Assembly (NCBI RefSeq): GCF_020422885.1
Contig: NZ_CP084622.1
Location: 1,755,001-1,819,000 of the forward strand
Reading direction: 5' to 3'
DNA from: Mesobacillus sp. S13
GTDB lineage: Bacteria > Bacillota > Bacilli > Bacillales > Cytobacillaceae
Length of the DNA stretch: 64,000 bases
Part shown: positions 43,496 through 53,230 of the stretch, one piece after another
Position numbering within the stretch: position 1 is the stretch's first letter
How the letters are laid out: each line of letters begins with the position of its first letter
The notes under the pieces: generated by a model
Databases searched by the model: none
The model's input: only the letters and a program-made list of their open reading frames with translations
Told to the model about the DNA's origin: nothing
Position numbers and translations under genes: made by a program

Positions 43496-45532
43496 ATGTC
43501 AGCAAGAGACCTGTCCGTCCTGCTTAGTGTCATCTTAATCGTAGCCATGTTGATTATTCCGTTCCCGCCTTGGCTGTTGAGTGTACTAATCATGGTAAAC
43601 ATCTCAATTGCACTTCTGGTGCTGTTGAACACAATGAATATGACTGAACCGCTTCAGTTTTCTGTTTTCCCTTCACTGCTGTTGTTGTTAACTCTATTCA
43701 GACTTGGCCTGAATGTATCGACAACACGTTCCATCCTTTCCAAAGGTGAGGCTGGAGGCGTTGTTGAAACCTTCGGTACCTTTGTTGTCGGGGGGAATGT
43801 GGTTGTCGGGATGGTCGTGTTCCTGATCTTGATCATCATCCAGTTCGTCGTCATCACAAAAGGGTCCGAGCGTGTATCAGAAGTTGCAGCAAGATTTACC
43901 CTTGATGCAATGCCCGGTAAGCAAATGAGTATCGATGCTGATTTGAATGCAGGCATGATATCTGAACAGCAGGCGCGTGAACGACGTGAAAAAGTAAGTC
44001 GTGAGGCTGATTTTTATGGTGCAATGGATGGTGCGAGTAAATTCGTAAAAGGAGATGCGATTGCCGGCATCATCATCGTCCTGATCAACTTGATCTTTGG
44101 AATTGTCATTGGCATGACACAGCAAGGTCTCGGGATTGCGGATGCAGCGCAAAAATATTCCCTTCTGACAGTTGGCGATGGGATTGTCAGCCAGATACCG
44201 GCTCTCTTGATCTCAACGGCAACGGGTATTGTCGTTACTCGAGCTGCGTCTGACGGGAATCTGGGAATTGACATTACCTCACAGTTACTGGCTTATCCTA
44301 AAATGCTGTATGTAGGAGCAGCTACGATATTCCTGCTAGGGTTGTTTACGCCAATACACGATTTGTTGACGATTCCAATCGCTGCGCTGATGGCATTTGG
44401 CGGTTACTCCTTCTCCCGTGTTCGTGAGCCTGATACTCAGCAGCTGCAAGAAATGGAAGAAGACATTCAAATGGACGAAATGAAGAGTCCTGAAAGTGTT
44501 GTCAATTTATTGAACGTTGATCCAATCGAGTTTGAATTTGGATATGGTCTGATACCACTTGCAGATGCTAACCAAGGAGGAGACCTTCTCGACAGGATCG
44601 TCATGATCAGAAGGCAGCTGGCCATTGAATTGGGACTGGTCATTCCGGTGGTCAGGATCCGGGACAATATCCAGCTCCAACCCAATGAATACAGACTGAA
44701 AATCAAAGGCAACGAAATGGCCAGAGGAGAATTGCTTCTCGATCATTATCTGGCGATGAGTCCTGGGATTGACGATGATTCCATCGATGGAATCGATACA
44801 ATCGAACCAAGTTTCGGTTTGCCAGCTAAATGGATTACAGAAGAAATGAAGGAACAAGCAGAAATCTTTGGCTATACGGTTGTCGATCCGCCTTCTGTTG
44901 TCTCGACCCATATCACGGAAGTCATTAAGGCTAATGCACATGAGCTTCTGGGCAGACAAGAAACGAAACAGCTGATCGATCACCTTCGTGAAAGCTATCC
45001 GATTCTTGTTGAGGAAGCAACTCCAAATCCTTTATCAGTTGGTGAGGTCCAAAAAGTCCTCGGCAAGCTGCTTAGGGAAAATGTATCCATAAGGAATCTG
45101 CCGATTATTTTTGAAACACTTGCTGATTACGGCAAAGTGACAACAGATACTGATATCCTTGCTGAATACGTTCGTCAGGCACTTGCAAGGCAGATCACTA
45201 ACCAGTATTCGCGAAACGGTGAAAGCCTGAAGGTGATTACCTTATCAGGAAGAGTGGAAAAGATGATTGCGGAAGGTGTTCAGCAAACAGAGCACGGCAA
45301 CTACTTATCTCTTGATCCAGCAGTTTCTCAGGGAATTCTGGAATCGGTGGCAAACCAGGTAGAGCAATTGAGCATTATGGAACAAACACCGATGATTCTC
45401 TGCTCACCTGCGGTCAGGATGTATGTGCGTCAGTTGACAGAAAGGTATTTCGCACAAATCCCTGTATTGTCGTATAACGAGCTTGAAGCAAATGTTGAAG
45501 TCCAAAGTGTCGGGATGGTGAACGTAGAATGA
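43496..45532 (+). CDS. flhA: Flagellar export protein FlhA
   Basis: FlhA is the nonameric export-gate protein. About eight N-terminal membrane helices (1-320) include the proton-linked loop SVFPSLLLLLTLFRLGLNVS near 50-69 and FTLDAMPGKQMSIDADLNAG near 134-153. The soluble C-terminal domain (about 340-678) binds chaperone-substrate complexes. Length 678. GGAGAGAAAT precedes ATG 43496. The stop overlaps flhF in ATGA. Confidence 0.98.
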   Translation: MSARDLSVLLSVILIVAMLIIPFPPWLLSVLIMVNISIALLVLLNTMNMTEPLQFSVFPSLLLLLTLFRLGLNVSTTRSILSKGEAGGVVETFGTFVVGGNVVVGMVVFLILIIIQFVVITKGSERVSEVAARFTLDAMPGKQMSIDADLNAGMISEQQARERREKVSREADFYGAMDGASKFVKGDAIAGIIIVLINLIFGIVIGMTQQGLGIADAAQKYSLLTVGDGIVSQIPALLISTATGIVVTRAASDGNLGIDITSQLLAYPKMLYVGAATIFLLGLFTPIHDLLTIPIAALMAFGGYSFSRVREPDTQQLQEMEEDIQMDEMKSPESVVNLLNVDPIEFEFGYGLIPLADANQGGDLLDRIVMIRRQLAIELGLVIPVVRIRDNIQLQPNEYRLKIKGNEMARGELLLDHYLAMSPGIDDDSIDGIDTIEPSFGLPAKWITEEMKEQAEIFGYTVVDPPSVVSTHITEVIKANAHELLGRQETKQLIDHLRESYPILVEEATPNPLSVGEVQKVLGKLLRENVSIRNLPIIFETLADYGKVTTDTDILAEYVRQALARQITNQYSRNGESLKVITLSGRVEKMIAEGVQQTEHGNYLSLDPAVSQGILESVANQVEQLSIMEQTPMILCSPAVRMYVRQLTERYFAQIPVLSYNELEANVEVQSVGMVNVE

Positions 45533-46707
45533 AAGTGAAAAAGTATACAGCTTCATCCATGCCTGAAGCTATGAAACTCGTTAGGGGTGAGCTGGGAAGT
45601 GATGCAGTGATCCTTAATTCCCGTGTCGTCCAAACAGGAGGATTCATGGGCTTTTTTAAGAAGAATAGCATTGAGGTTATTGCTGCCATTGACCCAGACA
45701 CCGACATAAGTGCAAAGCCAGCTCCTATGGACTCACTACCCAAATTTTCTCGCCCTGCGACAATGGGAGATGGCCCCAAGAAAGATCCACCAGCTTTGCA
45801 GATGAAACCAATAACAGAAACACCGCAAAATGCTGATAAGGACCTTTTGAAAGAGATTTCTCAGTTGAAGGAATTGCTAAAGGGGTCAGGGAAAATCGAA
45901 GGCGTCACTCTGCCGGGACCGGTCAGCATGAAGATCCAACACCTGAGGGACCAAGAAATTGATCAGGAAATCATTGGCGAATTGTCTGCAGTCTTGCTTG
46001 AAAAATGGTATATCGGTGGAGCTGCTGCAAATGGTGATGAAATCAATGAATGGAGTGCAGCAAGTATTGAACAAAGGCTTTCACCTTTAAATTTCGGAGG
46101 AGTTTCCTTTAAGAAGAAGTTTGTCAATGTGATTGGCCCTACTGGAGTGGGAAAAACGACAACACTTGCGAAGATTGCTGCTGATTGTGTATTGAAGCAT
46201 CAAAAGAAAGTTGCTTTTATTACAACAGACACGTATCGAATCGCTGCGATCGAGCAGTTGAAAACATATGCGAAAATTCTCGATGTCCCAATAGAAGTTT
46301 GCTACAACATGGACGATTTCAAGATGGCGACAGATAAATTCTCAGACTTTGATCTTGTCTTTATCGATACAGCCGGACGAAATTTCAGAAATCAAAAGTA
46401 TGTTAATGATTTAAAGGATGTCATCGACTTCGGAAAGGATATGGAAACTTATCTGGTCCTGGCTTTGACGGCAAAACAAAAAGATATGGAAGAAATCAGG
46501 AAGCAGTTCTCTTTGATTCATATTGATAAATTCATTTTTACAAAACTGGATGAAACTTCGGTAAATGGAGCAATGCTCAATATGGCGATAAAATTCTCTA
46601 CTGGAATTGCCTATTTGACCAATGGACAAGATGTCCCAGATGACTTGATCGAAGCGAACCCAATGATGGTGGCAAATACAATTCTTGGAGTCAGCACCTA
46701 TGAATGA
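45529..46707 (+). CDS. flhF: Flagellar placement GTPase FlhF
   Basis: FlhF is the third SRP-type GTPase, controlling flagellar number and position with FlhG. It has a basic N-terminal B domain (MKVKKYTASSMPEAMKLVRG), an N domain, and a G domain with [17 protein letters not shown] near 204, DTAGRNFRNQ near 280 and TKLDETSVNGA near 340. Length 392. It overlaps flhA by 4 bases and flhG by 8. Confidence 0.97.
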   Translation: MKVKKYTASSMPEAMKLVRGELGSDAVILNSRVVQTGGFMGFFKKNSIEVIAAIDPDTDISAKPAPMDSLPKFSRPATMGDGPKKDPPALQMKPITETPQNADKDLLKEISQLKELLKGSGKIEGVTLPGPVSMKIQHLRDQEIDQEIIGELSAVLLEKWYIGGAAANGDEINEWSAASIEQRLSPLNFGGVSFKKKFVNVIGPTGVGKTTTLAKIAADCVLKHQKKVAFITTDTYRIAAIEQLKTYAKILDVPIEVCYNMDDFKMATDKFSDFDLVFIDTAGRNFRNQKYVNDLKDVIDFGKDMETYLVLALTAKQKDMEEIRKQFSLIHIDKFIFTKLDETSVNGAMLNMAIKFSTGIAYLTNGQDVPDDLIEANPMMVANTILGVSTYE

Positions 46708-47566
46708 CCAGGCAGAAAAATTAAGAAACCGACTCAAAACGAACATTCCGGCTAAGGAAGCGAAAACTCTTGCAGTGGTAAGCGGGAAAGGCGGCGTAGG
46801 GAAATCGAATTTTTCACTTAATTTTTCGATTTCCCTGGCAAAAAAAGGATATAAGGTATTGCTGTTTGATCTTGACATCGGTATGGGAAATATCGAAATT
46901 TTGATGGGTAAAAGTTCATCACTCTCCATTGCCGATTTTCTATCAGGGAGATCATCAATGGAGGAGGTTATTTTCCAAGGTCCATACGGTGTCGAGTATA
47001 TATCTGGCGGAACAGGTTTAAGCCAGTTAGTCAGGATGGACCGTTCCAGTGTCGAGTACTTCACCACTAGCTTAAGTGAGGTCCTAAGAAAATATGATTA
47101 TCTCATTTTTGATATGGGGGCCGGTTTGAATGAGGAAACTTTATCCATCCTCCTGTCTGTGAATGAGATATTCGTCATCACAACGACAGAGCCAACCTCC
47201 TTGATGGATGCATATGCGACTATGAAATACATCCATCTTTCAGATTCAGAATTGCCTTTCTATTTGGTCGTCAACAGGGCTGGTTCTGTTAAGGAAGGCA
47301 ATGAAACAATGGCAAGGCTGGATGATGTTCTAGGGAAGTTTTTAGGAAGGACACCGATTAAGCTTGGAATGCTGCCTGATGATAAATCGGTCCAGGAAGC
47401 AGTCAAACGCCAGATTCCTTTTACAATGTTCAACGAACGGTCACAAGCTTCTAAAGGAATGGCGGCGATTATTGAAAAATATATCAATAAAGCGAGCTAC
47501 AATGCCGAAAAGAGAGATAACAGAAGTTTTACAACAAGATTGAAGCAATTCCTTTTCGAAAGGTAG
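46700..47566 (+). CDS. flhG: MinD-like flagellar number regulator FlhG (YlxH)
   Basis: FlhG is a ParA/MinD ATPase that stimulates FlhF and sets flagellar pattern. The N-terminal activator peptide (about 1-20: NDQAEKLRNRLK) precedes the deviant Walker A VSGKGGVGKSNFSLNF near 32. Switch motifs are LLFDLDIGMGNIEILMG and LIFDMGAGLN. A C-terminal amphipathic segment (TRLKQFLFER) may bind the membrane. ATG 46700 is chosen for GGAG 9 bases upstream. Length 288. Confidence 0.96.
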   Translation: MNDQAEKLRNRLKTNIPAKEAKTLAVVSGKGGVGKSNFSLNFSISLAKKGYKVLLFDLDIGMGNIEILMGKSSSLSIADFLSGRSSMEEVIFQGPYGVEYISGGTGLSQLVRMDRSSVEYFTTSLSEVLRKYDYLIFDMGAGLNEETLSILLSVNEIFVITTTEPTSLMDAYATMKYIHLSDSELPFYLVVNRAGSVKEGNETMARLDDVLGKFLGRTPIKLGMLPDDKSVQEAVKRQIPFTMFNERSQASKGMAAIIEKYINKASYNAEKRDNRSFTTRLKQFLFER

Positions 47567-47573
47567 TGGTCGA

Positions 47574-48659
47574 GTGGCAAAAATAAGAGTTCTCATCGTA
47601 GATGATTCAGCTTTCATGCGGAAGCTGATCAACGACTTTCTATCAGAACACCAGGAGATTGAGGTAATTGGTACGGCCCGTAATGGTGAGGATGCCATTA
47701 AAAAATGGCGGGAATTACGTCCCGATGTCATTACACTTGATGTCGAAATGCCGAAACTAAATGGCTTGGAAGTATTGAAACAGATCATGAAGGAGCAACC
47801 TATTCCGGTTGTCATGCTTTCCAGCACCACGAAAGAAGGTGCGGACACGACGTTGCAGGCGATTCAAGCGGGTGCTGTAGATTTTGTGGCAAAGCCATCA
47901 GGATCGATTTCTATTGATTTACATAAAGTCAAATCTGAGTTAATCCAAAAAGTGTTATCGGCAAGCAAAGCTAATTTATCCAAGATGAAGGTCCTGGAAG
48001 ATTCAATAACGGCTAACAAGAAATCGAACATTGGCATAGGTAAGAAGCTGCAGCCAGCAGATCAATTAACGACAAGGGGATTGACACAATCTAAAAAGGT
48101 TGTCTGCATCGGAACTTCTACTGGGGGCCCAAGAGCATTGCAGCAAGTGATAACTTCGTTGCCAAAAGGTTTGGATGTACCAGTGCTTATCGTTCAGCAT
48201 ATGCCGCCCGGTTTTACCAAGTCGCTTGCCAACCGACTGGACTCCTTAAGTGAGATCAGAGTCAAAGAAGCGGAAGATGGCGAGTTGCTGCAAAAAGGGA
48301 CTGCATACATAGCACCAGGTGGCTTTCACTTAATGGTCAAGAGCTTGGGATCATCCCTGGCAATTTCGCTTAGCCAATCACCGCCTCGTAGTGGACATCG
48401 TCCATCTGTGGATGTAATGTTCGAATCGATCAGCGCCATTAAGAACTACACTAAAATTGCTGTCATCATGACCGGAATGGGAGCAGATGGTTCTAAGGGA
48501 CTGGTTGAAATGAAAAAAAATGGCATAGTTAAAGCAATTGCTGAATCACAGGATACGTCAATTGTTTTCGGGATGCCAAAAGCAGCAATAGCAACAAACA
48601 TGGTTGATGAAGTAGTGAATGTAGAAAACATCGCGCAAACAATCATGAATTATATATGA
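47574..48659 (+). CDS. cheB: Chemotaxis protein-glutamate methylesterase CheB
   Basis: CheB demethylates and deamidates chemoreceptors for adaptation. The receiver domain has phospho-acceptor Asp56 (TLDVEMPKLNGLEV). The linker (about 130-165) precedes a catalytic domain with Ser in CIGTSTGGPRAL near 178, His in VQHMPPGFTKSLANRL near 206, and Asp in VIMTGMGADGSKGL near 302. Length 361. GTG start 7 bp after flhG. Confidence 0.97.
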   Translation: MAKIRVLIVDDSAFMRKLINDFLSEHQEIEVIGTARNGEDAIKKWRELRPDVITLDVEMPKLNGLEVLKQIMKEQPIPVVMLSSTTKEGADTTLQAIQAGAVDFVAKPSGSISIDLHKVKSELIQKVLSASKANLSKMKVLEDSITANKKSNIGIGKKLQPADQLTTRGLTQSKKVVCIGTSTGGPRALQQVITSLPKGLDVPVLIVQHMPPGFTKSLANRLDSLSEIRVKEAEDGELLQKGTAYIAPGGFHLMVKSLGSSLAISLSQSPPRSGHRPSVDVMFESISAIKNYTKIAVIMTGMGADGSKGLVEMKKNGIVKAIAESQDTSIVFGMPKAAIATNMVDEVVNVENIAQTIMNYI

Positions 48660-48678
48660 GGCCGGAGGTACTGTGCAC

Positions 48679-50742
48679 ATGGAATTGAATCAATATCTTG
48701 AAGTCTTTATTGAAGAAAGTAAAGAACATTTACAGGCCTGTAATGAACAATTGTTGGAATTAGAGAAGAATCCACAGGATTTATCGATCATTAATGAAAT
48801 TTTCAGGTCAGCTCATACTCTTAAAGGGATGTCAGCGACCATGGGTTATGAAGATTTGGCAAGCCTTACCCATCAGATGGAAAATGTACTGGATGCCATT
48901 CGGAATAACAGATTAACGACAACTCCTGAAACGATTGATGTGATTTTCATGGCAGTTGACCATCTCGAGGATATGGTTCAGTCGATAGCGGCTGGAGGGG
49001 ATGGCAAAAAAGACGTAACGGAAACGGTTGAAAAGTTAAAACTCATTGAAAAGGGAGAACTTCTGTCAGGTTCCGCTAATAAAGAGGTTGCAGCTTCAGC
49101 CGTATTAGAAGCTGATCAGGAATCCCGCTATGATGAGTTTGAACTGACTGTTTTAAAGCAGTCCAAAGAGCAGGGATTTGGTGTATATGAGATCGAAATC
49201 GCTTTGCGAGAAGATTGCTTACTGAAAGCAGCCCGAGTCTATATGGTTTTTGAGGTGTTGGAAAAGATTGGTGAAGTAATCAAAGCAAACCCATCAGTCG
49301 ACCAGCTGGAAGAAGAACAATTTGACCAGGAATTTTCAATCACGATTGTCTCAAAAGAGAATCCAGAGGATATTAAAGCGAAAATCATGAAGGTTTCTGA
49401 AGTAGTTAAAACCGACATCAAGTCATTAGCTTTTGATGAAGTGAACAATGAATCGAATGATGAAGTTTTATCTATGTCAAACGCATCTGCCCCTGAGGTA
49501 GTGGGTTCATCTGCTATGGAAAAAACTCAATCAATTGAATCTGAAGTGACGCCGGTTCCTGAGAAAAAAGGCAGTGCCAAACAGCAAAACAATAGCAGCA
49601 AAACGATTAGGGTTAATATTGAACGGCTTGATATCCTAATGAATTTATTTGAAGAGCTTGTCATAGACCGAGGCAGACTGGAACAAATCTCGAAAGACCT
49701 TGAAAATGGTGAGCTTACTGAAACGGTCGAAAGAATGTCGAGGATATCTGGTGACTTGCAAAATATTATTCTGAACATGCGGATGGTCCAGGTAGAAACC
49801 GTATTCAATCGCTTCCCGAGAATGATTCGTCAGTTGGCAAGAGACTTAAACAAGAAGATCAACCTCGAAATCGTTGGAGCGGAAACAGAATTGGATCGTA
49901 CGGTCATCGATGAAATCGGCGACCCACTTGTGCACTTATTAAGGAATTCAGTTGACCATGGGATTGAATCACCTGAAGTGCGGAAGGCCAAAGGTAAAAA
50001 CGAAGAAGGTACTGTTGTGCTGCGAGCCTTCCACAGTGGCAATCATGTATTCATTGAAATCGAAGATGATGGTGCTGGTATCAGCAGGGATAAGGTATTG
50101 AAGAAGGCGATAAGCAAGGGCATCATTACTGAACAATCTGCTGCAGGCTTCACTGATAAACAGGCATATGAATTAATCCTTTCCTCAGGCTTCTCTACCG
50201 CTGAGAAGATATCTGATATCTCCGGCAGGGGAGTAGGTTTGGACGTTGTAAAAAATACAATCGAGTCATTGGGAGGCTCTATATCAATTGATTCAAAGGA
50301 AAATGAGGGAACCATTTTCTCTATCCAGCTGCCTCTGACCTTATCAATCATTTCGGTCATGTTGGTCGAAATCCAGAAAGAGAAATTCGCCATTCCTTTG
50401 TCATCCATCATTGAGACAGCGATAATCAAAGACTCTGATATCATGAATGCTCATAATCAAAAGGTAATTGATTTTAGAGGGAAGGTCGTACCACTACTGT
50501 TCTTAAAGGATATCTTTGAAGTACCATCAGAACCGGCTGAGGACCAATTCCACTCTGTCATTATCGTTCGAAAAGGAGATAAAATGGCTGGCTTGGTTGT
50601 AGACTCTTTCATCGGACAGCAAGAGGTAGTCCTTAAATCATTAGGAAATTATTTAACAAATGTTTTCGCAATCTCGGGAGCTACAATCCTCGGAGATGGA
50701 CAGGTAGCATTGATTGTCGATTGCAATGCCTTGATTAAATAG
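48679..50742 (+). CDS. cheA: Chemotaxis histidine kinase CheA
   Basis: CheA autophosphorylates on receptor signals and passes phosphate to CheY and CheB. Domains in order are Hpt with His46 (FRSAHTLKGMSATMGY), a P2 response-regulator binding domain (about 155-255), and a Ser/Gln-rich linker. Then come dimerisation and kinase domains with N box LRNSVDHGIESPEVRKAKGK near 420, ISGRGVGLDVVKNTIESLGG near 515, and a CheW-like P5 domain (about 555-687). ATG 48679 follows GGAGG; GTG 48673 is only 4 bases from it. Length 687. Confidence 0.98.
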   Translation: MELNQYLEVFIEESKEHLQACNEQLLELEKNPQDLSIINEIFRSAHTLKGMSATMGYEDLASLTHQMENVLDAIRNNRLTTTPETIDVIFMAVDHLEDMVQSIAAGGDGKKDVTETVEKLKLIEKGELLSGSANKEVAASAVLEADQESRYDEFELTVLKQSKEQGFGVYEIEIALREDCLLKAARVYMVFEVLEKIGEVIKANPSVDQLEEEQFDQEFSITIVSKENPEDIKAKIMKVSEVVKTDIKSLAFDEVNNESNDEVLSMSNASAPEVVGSSAMEKTQSIESEVTPVPEKKGSAKQQNNSSKTIRVNIERLDILMNLFEELVIDRGRLEQISKDLENGELTETVERMSRISGDLQNIILNMRMVQVETVFNRFPRMIRQLARDLNKKINLEIVGAETELDRTVIDEIGDPLVHLLRNSVDHGIESPEVRKAKGKNEEGTVVLRAFHSGNHVFIEIEDDGAGISRDKVLKKAISKGIITEQSAAGFTDKQAYELILSSGFSTAEKISDISGRGVGLDVVKNTIESLGGSISIDSKENEGTIFSIQLPLTLSIISVMLVEIQKEKFAIPLSSIIETAIIKDSDIMNAHNQKVIDFRGKVVPLLFLKDIFEVPSEPAEDQFHSVIIVRKGDKMAGLVVDSFIGQQEVVLKSLGNYLTNVFAISGATILGDGQVALIVDCNALIK

Positions 50743-50787
50743 ATTCCTGCTTAAACGAATGACGATGATATTTTAGGAGTGATAAAT

Positions 50788-51243
50788 ATGGCTGAAAACG
50801 TGGTTTCAGACTTAAAAGTAATCGTGTTCCAGTTGAATGATAAAGAGTACGGTGTTCCTGTAAGCCAAGTTAAATCTATTGAAAAAATCATGCATATCAC
50901 AAGGGTGCCTCATACGAATCCTTTTGTAAAAGGTGTCATGAACCTTCGGGGAGTAGTGACTCCGCTGTTGGACTTACGTGTCCGATTTGGCATGGAAGAG
51001 CAAGCATACAACGAAGGGACTCGCGTCATTATCGTTTCAATAGATGATAAAGAAGTAGGCTTGATCGTAGATGGAGCAAATGATGTCATAGATATTCCAA
51101 CAAGCAAAATTGAACCTCCGCCTGAGGTCGTTGGCTTGGCAGCGGAAGGGTTCATTGACGGAGTGGCCAACCTGGATAAGAGGTTATTAATATTAATTGA
51201 TCTAAACAAAATCCTTGAGTCCGATGAAGCAGCAGCTTTGTAG
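50788..51243 (+). CDS. cheW: Chemotaxis coupling protein CheW
   Basis: CheW links receptors to CheA in the array. It is a single SH3-like double barrel of 151 residues with KVIVFQLNDKEYGVPVSQVK near 11-30, HTNPFVKGVMNLRGVVTPLL near 48-67 and the GLIVDGANDVI core. TAGGAGTGA precedes ATG 50788; the in-frame GTG at 50779 is part of that site. Confidence 0.97.
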   Translation: MAENVVSDLKVIVFQLNDKEYGVPVSQVKSIEKIMHITRVPHTNPFVKGVMNLRGVVTPLLDLRVRFGMEEQAYNEGTRVIIVSIDDKEVGLIVDGANDVIDIPTSKIEPPPEVVGLAAEGFIDGVANLDKRLLILIDLNKILESDEAAAL

Positions 51244-51260
51244 TTGAAGGGAATAAGACT

Positions 51261-51902
51261 ATGAATTTTTTAAAAAGTATTTCGGACATACACCTTGATA
51301 TTCTAAAAGAAGTAGGAAATATTGGCGCCGGCCATGCTGCAACAGCATTATCAACCCTACTGAATACAAAGATCGATATGAAAGTGCCCAGAGTCAGGGT
51401 CGTATCGTTTGATGAAGTGATGGAACTGGCCGGCGGTGCCGATAATGTGGTAGCCAGCGTATTTCTTCGAATTGAGGGAGATGCTCCCGGCAGCATGTTT
51501 TTTATCCTGCCGCTGCCACAGGCGGAGAAATACATCGGCCAGCTAATAAAAAAACAATCATTTTCGTTTTCAGAAGAACAGGAAAATGAGCTGGCATTGT
51601 CTGCTCTCCAAGAACTAGGGAATATATTATCAGGATCATATTTATCATCCCTTTCTGATTTCACACAGCTGAGCCTGTATCCATCCGTACCTGCGTTAAG
51701 TATTGATATGGTAGGTGCAGTCATCAGTTTTGGGCTATTGGAATTGTCTCAGGTAAGCGACTATGCAATCGTAATCGATACGGCTCTGGATGAAGAGGAT
51801 GCTCAAATGCCTGACAGTGTGAATGGACATTTCTTCCTTCTCCCAGATCCGGATTCATTCCATATTATTTTTTCTGCACTAGGAGTAAAGGTTGATGCAT
51901 AA
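51261..51902 (+). CDS. cheC: CheY-P phosphatase CheC
   Basis: CheC dephosphorylates CheY-P and, with CheD, adjusts adaptation in Bacillus. Two pseudo-symmetric active-site helices carry the E-x2-N motif: LKEVGNIGAGHAATALSTLL near 14-33 and LQELGNILSGSYLSSLSDF near 117-135. Length 213. It has no FliN extension, unlike FliY. It overlaps cheD by 8 bases. Confidence 0.96.
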   Translation: MNFLKSISDIHLDILKEVGNIGAGHAATALSTLLNTKIDMKVPRVRVVSFDEVMELAGGADNVVASVFLRIEGDAPGSMFFILPLPQAEKYIGQLIKKQSFSFSEEQENELALSALQELGNILSGSYLSSLSDFTQLSLYPSVPALSIDMVGAVISFGLLELSQVSDYAIVIDTALDEEDAQMPDSVNGHFFLLPDPDSFHIIFSALGVKVDA

Positions 51903-52392
51903 AACAGCAGAAATCATCAAAGTTGGAATTGCTGATATGAACATTGTTAAAGTTCCAGATCTCATTCGAACCACTGGCCTTGGCTCCTGTGTTGGTGTGG
52001 TATTGTTTGATCAGGCAAGAGAAATCGCTGGCATGGCGCATATCATGCTCCCTGATTCGGCTTTATCACGAACAGAACCGCTGAACAAAGCTAAATTTGC
52101 CAATACTGCCATTAAGGAGCTTTTAGAAGCTTTGATAAGAGCAGGTGCAAGGCCAATGGGAATAAAGGCCAAGCTCGCAGGCGGTGCTCAAATGTTCCAG
52201 TTTTCCGGAAGCAGTGACATGATGAGAATTGGACCTAGGAATGTAGAGGCAGTTTTACAGGAATTAAGCCTGCTTAAGATACCCGTCATTTCGTCTGATG
52301 TTGGAGGTAATAGCGGAAGGACAATCGAGTTCGACCCAAAAACCGGTTTGATGCAAATCAGGACAGTTAATAAAGGGAATAGTGAAATATAA
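51895..52392 (+). CDS. cheD: Chemoreceptor glutamine deamidase CheD
   Basis: CheD deamidates receptor glutamines and binds CheC. The catalytic Cys32 lies in TGLGSCVGVVLFD and His49 in MAHIMLPDS. The C-terminal SDVGGNSGRTIEFDPKTG is typical. Length 165. ATG 51895 is chosen with AGGAG 9 bases upstream inside cheC; TTG 51892 is the alternative. Confidence 0.96.
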   Translation: MHKTAEIIKVGIADMNIVKVPDLIRTTGLGSCVGVVLFDQAREIAGMAHIMLPDSALSRTEPLNKAKFANTAIKELLEALIRAGARPMGIKAKLAGGAQMFQFSGSSDMMRIGPRNVEAVLQELSLLKIPVISSDVGGNSGRTIEFDPKTGLMQIRTVNKGNSEI

Positions 52393-52449
52393 ATTCATGA
52401 TGTATGTAGCTTCTAAGAATAATGCGTGATGCGCGTGAGGAGGATGACA

Positions 52450-53211
52450 ATGGTGCGAGGATCCACATCGGAAGAACAGGTAACATGGGATAAATGGGTA
52501 CAGTTCCGTGATCCGGATGCAGGTAATTTACTGATAAAAAAATATATGCCACTTGTTTCCTACCATGTGCAAAGAATCTCAGTGAGTCTTCCGAAAAGTG
52601 TGTCTAGAGATGATTTAAGAAGCCTTGGCATGATTGGTTTATACGATGCTCTGGAGAAATTCGATCCAAACAGGGATTTGAAATTTGATACATATTCCTC
52701 TTTCCGGATCCGCGGAGCAATATTGGACGGACTAAGGAAGGAAGACTGGCTGCCAAGAAGTACAAGAGAAAAAGCAAAGAAGATTGATGCAGCAATCGAG
52801 AGACTAGAGCAGCGATTTATGCGCAATGCGACCATCGAAGAAATTGCCAGTGAATTGAATATGGATGAAACCGAAATCTACACAACAATAAATGAGCATT
52901 TCTTTGCGAATGTATTATCCATAGATGAACATCCAATTGAAAATGATGATCGGGATAACCAGTCCTTCGTGATCAAGGATGAAAAAGCTGAAATTCCTGA
53001 AGATAAACTTTTAAAGTCAGAAATGCTGGAAGAGGTTGCTGAAAAAGTCTCAAAATTGAATGAGAAAGAGCAACTAGTATTGAGTTTATTTTATAAAGAA
53101 GAATTGACGCTGACTGAGATTGGACAAGTCATGAATCTATCAACCTCAAGAATTTCGCAGATTCATTCAAAAGCGATCTTTAAATTGAGAAAATGGCTAG
53201 AGACAGCCTAA
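52450..53211 (+). CDS. sigD: RNA polymerase sigma-D factor (FliA-type)
   Basis: SigD directs transcription of flagellin, motor, chemoreceptor and autolysin genes. Region 2 contains KYMPLVSYHVQRISVSLPKS near 29-48 and LRSLGMIGLYDALEKFDPNR. Region 3 has RGAILDGLRKEDWLPRSTRE near 95. Region 4.2 has LTEIGQVMNLSTSRISQIHS near 222-241. Length 253, against 254 in B. subtilis. ATG 52450 is chosen with GAGGAGG 6 bases upstream; earlier in-frame starts overlap the site. Near the end of the operon, as in B. subtilis, where this position limits expression. Confidence 0.97.
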   Translation: MVRGSTSEEQVTWDKWVQFRDPDAGNLLIKKYMPLVSYHVQRISVSLPKSVSRDDLRSLGMIGLYDALEKFDPNRDLKFDTYSSFRIRGAILDGLRKEDWLPRSTREKAKKIDAAIERLEQRFMRNATIEEIASELNMDETEIYTTINEHFFANVLSIDEHPIENDDRDNQSFVIKDEKAEIPEDKLLKSEMLEEVAEKVSKLNEKEQLVLSLFYKEELTLTEIGQVMNLSTSRISQIHSKAIFKLRKWLETA

Positions 53212-53230
53212 CAGAAGGCAGGAGATCAAC

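Noticed and set aside
40644..47566. Programmed frameshift or fusion among overlapping export genes
   Set aside because: The overlaps are ordinary 4-8 base stop-start overlaps (flhA-flhF, flhF-flhG, fliZ-fliP), and each product has its full family length.
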